Source: Paenibacillus sinopodophylli
GTDB lineage: Bacteria; Bacillota; Bacilli; Paenibacillales; Paenibacillaceae
DNA: 64,000 bases
Assembly (NCBI RefSeq): GCF_005930355.1
Contig: NZ_VDBO01000001.1
Location: 186,001 to 250,000 of the forward strand
Direction: 5' to 3'
Below the pieces are notes generated by a model that was given only the letters and a program-made list of their open reading frames with translations, was not told the origin of the DNA and made no database searches. Below, one piece after another: positions 60,105 to 64,000 of this stretch (its first letter is position 1; the number at the start of each line of letters is the position of its first letter). Made by a program: the position numbers and the translations under genes.

Positions 60105-62645
60105 ATGTTCATGCAAACCAAGGTAAGTATTCCTTATTTATATAAATCGTTAGTTCATCGCCCTAATTTGATAAATAAGCTAGACGAGGGACTAAACACC
60201 AAGCTGACGGTATTATCTGCTCAAGCCGGTTACGGGAAAACAACAGCCCTCAGTGAATGGGCAAAGCGGTGCGGCACACCAGTCGCATGGGTATCGCTCG
60301 ATAAGCTGGATAATGACTGGAGCCCCTTCTGGAGCTGCGTCATCGCGGCCGTTAGGGAGATAGCTCCAGACTTCGGGTTACCCGTTATGCTTCTTCTTGA
60401 GCAAGAGGCAGAGGTTTCGTTCGAGACGGTTATCACGGCTTTTATCAATGAACTAATAACGATAACAGCTCCACTCGTAATTGTGTTAGACGATTTTCAT
60501 GTTATTGATCATGGAATTATAAATAAGTCACTCAGTTATTTGCTGGAGTATCTCCCTCATCATATTCACCTTTATATGGCAAGCCGTGTGGAGTTGTTGA
60601 TTCCGACCACCAGGCTGCTAGCCAAAGGGGAAATTAATTTCATTCAAACGCAGGATTTGCGTTTCGATTTGGAGGAGGGCATTGTTTTTCTCAGAGAGTT
60701 AATGGATTTAATGTTAACGCAAGAACAGATGCATATGCTGTTCCGCCAGACGGAAGGCTGGGTCAGCGGGCTTCAGCTTGCAGCTATTTCATTAAAGCGC
60801 AGCGTTAACGTTGCCGATTCGATTCGCCACTTCAACGGACAACAGCGACAAATATCAGATTATTTGCTGGAAGAGGTGTTTAATCGTCAATCGGATTCCA
60901 TGCGTGAATTTTTATTAGCGACGTCCATCTTAAATCGAATGAATGCATCATTGTGCGAGGCCGTTACAGGTCAAGCTGATAGTCAAGATCAGCTTGAACG
61001 ACTAGAAAAGATGAACTTATTTATCGTTCCGCTCGACGATAGTCGCAAGTGGTATCGGTACCATCATTTGCTGTCCGATTTCTTGAAAAGAATCGGTTCG
61101 GCTGAGGATGAGGAGAAGTGGATGCAGTATCACAGACGTGCTGCGAAGTGGTGGGAAAGCCAAGAAAATTACGAAGAGGCTGTAGATCATTACATTGAGG
61201 GACAACAGGCTTCGGAAGCTGTGAGAAATATCGATCGGTCCATGCTTGAATACTCGCAAATAATGAGATGGATTACAGCTTTACCACAAAGCAGTTACGA
61301 AGAGAAACCAATGTTTGAATTATATTATATATCCAAACTTGTAACGGATGGACAATGGGATCATGCGCTGCAGCGAGCCAGTCAAGTGGAATTGAGATTT
61401 GCTGCATTAAGTGATGTTTTAGATGAATCGGAATGGATGGAGCTTATGGGCAATTTGTATTTTTACTGCGGGATCATCTCATACCTGCAGCTGAATCTGC
61501 CTCAGGCATCCTATTATTACGAAAAGATGGAACAGCATTTACCGAATGGAAGCAGCTTTCAGAGCATGGGTAGCAAACGGTATCAAGGGTACGATCAATT
61601 TACCGATCTTCTATCCTTGAACAATGATCTGCAGGTTGTGGAACAGTTTCAGCTCAAGTGGATTAAAGCGTGGGAGCATAAAAAAAATTATCCATTCGTT
61701 GGCTACCAATACGTTACCTATTGCATGCTATTGTTAGAGCAGAATAGGCTAGAAGAAGCGGAATTGTATTTGCGTCAGGCATTGGGAAGATCTGATTTAC
61801 GCTCCAATACGTGGGTATGGGTACAGTTGAGTATTATGTTTGCTTGGCTGCAGCAGATAATGGGCAACGAAACGCTGGCGAAAGATGTACTGAAACAGCT
61901 GAAGTCTAACGTTGATTCTCCCGATTATGATTTATTCGTTCGACACATAGAGGCTGAAGAAGCAAACTTGTCTTTGCATCAAGGAGCGCACAAGCAGGCG
62001 CTGGAATGGCTCGAACGCAGCGGGTTATTTCGCTCAGAAGAAATATCGCTGCATCGTATCTCCGAATATTTGATTGTTGCGAGAATACTTGCGGGTTCTG
62101 AACGTACAGCGGCTGCAATGGAGCTACTTGATAAGATGCAGCAATTAATGGATAAAAATACCAGACTTAGGGATCGCATCAAATTACTGATCGTTCAATG
62201 TGTCGTATATGGGATGTCTGATCAGTTAGAAGCTTCGCTTGAAAAGCTGCAGTATGCTATGGAAATTGCTGAGCCGGTAGGGTACATACGCAGCTTTATT
62301 GACGAAGGTCCAATGATGGTCGAGATGATCAAGCAATTTGCAAAAAGACAGCAGCATGTTCTAGAAGCGGATGTTACGGTCTCTAAGGATTACGTTATAC
62401 GCCTCTTGCAAGCATCTGGTGATTGGTCCTTAGACGAGCAGCAGCCAATCGAACGCTTGACCGATCAGGAAATGAAGGTGCTGCTCTTGGTTGCGGACGG
62501 TTTGCAGAACAAAGAAATCGCTCTTCGCCTCCACATTACGATTGAAACGGTTAAGTACCATATCAAAAATATTTATCGGAAGCTTGATGCTAATAACCGT
62601 ATTCGAGTTCTACAGCGAGCCAAAGAATTGCGAATCATTACTTGA
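60105..62645 (+). CDS. MalT-like LuxR family regulator (LAL/STAND ATPase)
   Basis: Large ATP-binding transcriptional activator of 846 residues. The N-terminal STAND ATPase has Walker A AQAGYGKTT (about 38-46) and Walker B LVIVLDDFHVID (about 124-135), then RQTEGWVSGLQLAA near 210. A helical TPR-like sensor region occupies about 340-760. The LuxR HTH is at the C-terminus (about 780-846: LTDQEMKVLLLVADGLQNKE then TIETVKYHIKNIYRKL). GGAGGG sits 6 bases upstream of the ATG at 60105. A small unknown gene overlaps its stop by 4 bases, and a flavoprotein oxidase follows, which it may control. Confidence 0.93.
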   Translation: MFMQTKVSIPYLYKSLVHRPNLINKLDEGLNTKLTVLSAQAGYGKTTALSEWAKRCGTPVAWVSLDKLDNDWSPFWSCVIAAVREIAPDFGLPVMLLLEQEAEVSFETVITAFINELITITAPLVIVLDDFHVIDHGIINKSLSYLLEYLPHHIHLYMASRVELLIPTTRLLAKGEINFIQTQDLRFDLEEGIVFLRELMDLMLTQEQMHMLFRQTEGWVSGLQLAAISLKRSVNVADSIRHFNGQQRQISDYLLEEVFNRQSDSMREFLLATSILNRMNASLCEAVTGQADSQDQLERLEKMNLFIVPLDDSRKWYRYHHLLSDFLKRIGSAEDEEKWMQYHRRAAKWWESQENYEEAVDHYIEGQQASEAVRNIDRSMLEYSQIMRWITALPQSSYEEKPMFELYYISKLVTDGQWDHALQRASQVELRFAALSDVLDESEWMELMGNLYFYCGIISYLQLNLPQASYYYEKMEQHLPNGSSFQSMGSKRYQGYDQFTDLLSLNNDLQVVEQFQLKWIKAWEHKKNYPFVGYQYVTYCMLLLEQNRLEEAELYLRQALGRSDLRSNTWVWVQLSIMFAWLQQIMGNETLAKDVLKQLKSNVDSPDYDLFVRHIEAEEANLSLHQGAHKQALEWLERSGLFRSEEISLHRISEYLIVARILAGSERTAAAMELLDKMQQLMDKNTRLRDRIKLLIVQCVVYGMSDQLEASLEKLQYAMEIAEPVGYIRSFIDEGPMMVEMIKQFAKRQQHVLEADVTVSKDYVIRLLQASGDWSLDEQQPIERLTDQEMKVLLLVADGLQNKEIALRLHITIETVKYHIKNIYRKLDANNRIRVLQRAKELRIIT

Positions 62646-62980
62646 ACACGAATAGGGTGATTTACGGATCCAAAGTTTATTCACCTGAAAGTGATACAAC
62701 TTATACGATTGAAGCAATATCAGAGAAGCGACTGGGCATGTATGCCGAGAACTTAACAGAGGATGAGTGTTTCCAATTATTTCAAGATGTACAAACACGA
62801 ATAAACATCAACCAAGAGATCAAGATTATCGAAATACATAGTGGAATGAGTAAAATTGTAATGATGTTCGATCGACCGACATATAGGGAATGGGATTGCT
62901 TGTATGTCGAACATGATAAGGTCTACTATCCGATTGGTGTAGGTTTGGCTGCTAGTTTTGACGCTGGTTCGAATAGTTAG
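62642..62980 (+). CDS. Small protein of unknown function coupled to the LuxR regulator
   Basis: Soluble protein of 112 residues, no signal peptide or membrane segment, and not recognised. The sequence alternates short strands and helices (YSPESDTTYTIEAISEKRLG, NLTEDECFQLFQDV, IKIIEIHSGMSKIVMMFDRP, DCLYVEHDKVYYPIG), suggesting a small alpha/beta fold. The start is TTG at 62642 overlapping the LuxR stop by 4 bases (TTGA); a GTG at 62657 is the alternative. The tight overlap is the main sign that it is real. Confidence 0.65.
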   Translation: MNTNRVIYGSKVYSPESDTTYTIEAISEKRLGMYAENLTEDECFQLFQDVQTRININQEIKIIEIHSGMSKIVMMFDRPTYREWDCLYVEHDKVYYPIGVGLAASFDAGSNS

Positions 62981-63004
62981 ATTACAGAAGGAAGTGGAAT
63001 CATC

Positions 63005-64000
63005 ATGAAGGTAATTGTCATTGGAGCGGGAATCGCCGGTGCATCGACAGCCTACCAATTGGCTAAGCAGGGGGTAGAGATCCTCATCGTGGATCGAAAA
63101 GACGCAGGTCAAGCTACGGATGCAGCTGCCGGCATTATTTGTCCATGGCTGTCGCAGCGGCGGAATAAGGCGTGGTACCGGCTTGCGAAGGCTGGAGCGA
63201 GTTATTATCCAGAGCTTATTGACGAGCTTGAAAGGGAGGGAGAAACTGAAACCGGCTATGCCATGGTCGGAGCCCTCAGTATACATACGGATTCGGAGAA
63301 GATTGACAAGATGGAACAGCGAGCATTTAAACGAATTGAAGATGCGCCAGAGATAGGCAAGATTACTCGGCTTGATGAGTACAGTACCCGCGAACTCTTC
63401 CCACTGCTTGAGGAAGGATATTCCTCCCTTCATATTAGCGGGGCCGCTCGCGTCGATGGTCGAGCACTGCGTGATGCATTGCTTCGATCTGCACAAAGGA
63501 ACGGAGCAGAGCTAATCTATGGGGATGCTAAGGTGGAATTTCAATCCAAACGTGCAACAGGCGCAATCGTTGGTACGAATCGCTATCAAGCTGATAAAGT
63601 GATCGTGTGTGCAGGTGCTTGGGCGCAGCCGCTGCTACAACCTTTGGGCATTGATTTCAAGGTGAGCTATCAGAAAGCACAGATCATGCACCTGCAGGTT
63701 CCAGACGCCAATCAAAACATTGGGAATTGGCCTGTCGTTATGCCTCCTTCCGATCAATACATGCTCGCGTTTGAACAGCAGAAGATCGTAATTGGGGCGA
63801 CACATGAAAATGATATTGAAAGCTACGATACCAGAATCACACCTGGCGGTATAAATGAGATTTTAACAAAATGCCTTGCATTCGCACCTGAGCTGGCCAC
63901 TAGTACGTTCGAGGAGGTTAGAGTGGGCTTCCGCCCATTTACAGCTGATTTTCTCCCGGTCATTGGCGCCATTCCAGAGTGGGACGGACTGCTTGCGGTT
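63005..64000 (+). CDS. FAD-dependent D-amino acid oxidase-like protein (3' end outside window)
   Basis: Partial gene; 332 codons are visible and the frame is open to the window end. DAO-family flavoprotein: the FAD-binding start VIVIGAGIAGASTAYQLAKQ (about 3-22), DAAAGIICPWLSQRR (about 40-54), VIVCAGAWAQPLL near 200 and the C-terminal VRVGFRPFTADFLPVIG near 305-321, which indicates only a few dozen residues are missing. Such enzymes oxidise glycine, sarcosine, D-amino acids or related amines, giving hydrogen peroxide. GAAGGAAG precedes the ATG. It lies 24 bases after the small unknown gene, so it may belong to the LuxR regulator's operon. Confidence 0.9.
   Translation, partial: MKVIVIGAGIAGASTAYQLAKQGVEILIVDRKDAGQATDAAAGIICPWLSQRRNKAWYRLAKAGASYYPELIDELEREGETETGYAMVGALSIHTDSEKIDKMEQRAFKRIEDAPEIGKITRLDEYSTRELFPLLEEGYSSLHISGAARVDGRALRDALLRSAQRNGAELIYGDAKVEFQSKRATGAIVGTNRYQADKVIVCAGAWAQPLLQPLGIDFKVSYQKAQIMHLQVPDANQNIGNWPVVMPPSDQYMLAFEQQKIVIGATHENDIESYDTRITPGGINEILTKCLAFAPELATSTFEEVRVGFRPFTADFLPVIGAIPEWDGLLAV

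Noticed and set aside
62777..63496. Minus-strand open frame of 239 codons
   Set aside because: It lies opposite the DAO-type flavoprotein and small-protein genes, which have clear motifs and ribosome binding sites; its composition is that of an antisense shadow.
1..64000. CRISPR arrays, rRNA, tRNA, prophage or intact insertion sequences
   Set aside because: No regularly spaced repeats, no conserved rRNA blocks, no cloverleaf tRNA seen and no transposase, integrase or phage structural genes in any frame.

Overview
The window looks like a chromosomal segment of a spore-forming, plant-polysaccharide-degrading Firmicute, most likely Paenibacillus or a close relative. The reasons are the YesM/YesN two-component pair, several LplA/LplB/LplC-type carbohydrate ABC transporters, many glycoside hydrolases, a complete gerA-type germinant-receptor operon, GGAGG-type ribosome binding sites and moderate GC. 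I saw no rRNA, tRNA, CRISPR array or intact insertion sequence.

Region 1 (1-23.2 kb) handles plant cell-wall sugars. It opens with the end of a sugar-importer operon (two permeases and a GH43 enzyme). Next come a histidine kinase, an AraC-type response regulator and a solute-binding lipoprotein, then a second paralogous binding protein, two permeases, a GH106-like enzyme and a GH78 alpha-L-rhamnosidase. An AraC regulator is divergent to a GH43-GH51 arabinose-releasing pair. The kinase gene and the second binding-protein gene share a 36-nt upstream element at almost the same distance from their -10 boxes, a good candidate for the response regulator's binding site.

Region 2 (23.2-47.8 kb) is an accessory scavenging region. 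An XRE/cupin regulator and a haloalkane dehalogenase face an esterase, a LigB-type dioxygenase and a membrane protein, with a 13-bp inverted repeat at each end of the intergenic region. A LysR regulator is divergent to an aminotransferase and an ssu-like ABC transporter interleaved with two NtaA/SnaA/DszA-type flavin monooxygenases. An amidase follows. Then comes a putative glycoside-oxidation cluster (esterase, AraC, AP-endonuclease-2-type isomerase, Gfo/Idh/MocA oxidoreductase, FAD oxidoreductase). A polar amino acid ABC transporter with a third monooxygenase follows, resembling part of the Bacillus yt sulfur operon.

Region 3 (47.8-51.3 kb) holds an XRE-peptide deformylase pair, degraded gene remnants (ketopantoate-reductase-like, possibly SIR2-like, and a frameshifted HxlR regulator), a TetR regulator, and an RNA 2'-phosphotransferase coupled to an E. 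coli-type TatD nuclease.

Region 4 (51.4-64 kb) contains the gerA-gerB-gerC operon, YdeI-like, DinB and WYL genes, a TetR regulator with an Old Yellow Enzyme under apparently shared operators, a MalT-like LuxR regulator with a small coupled unknown gene, and the first 332 codons of a D-amino-acid-oxidase-like flavoprotein cut by the window end.
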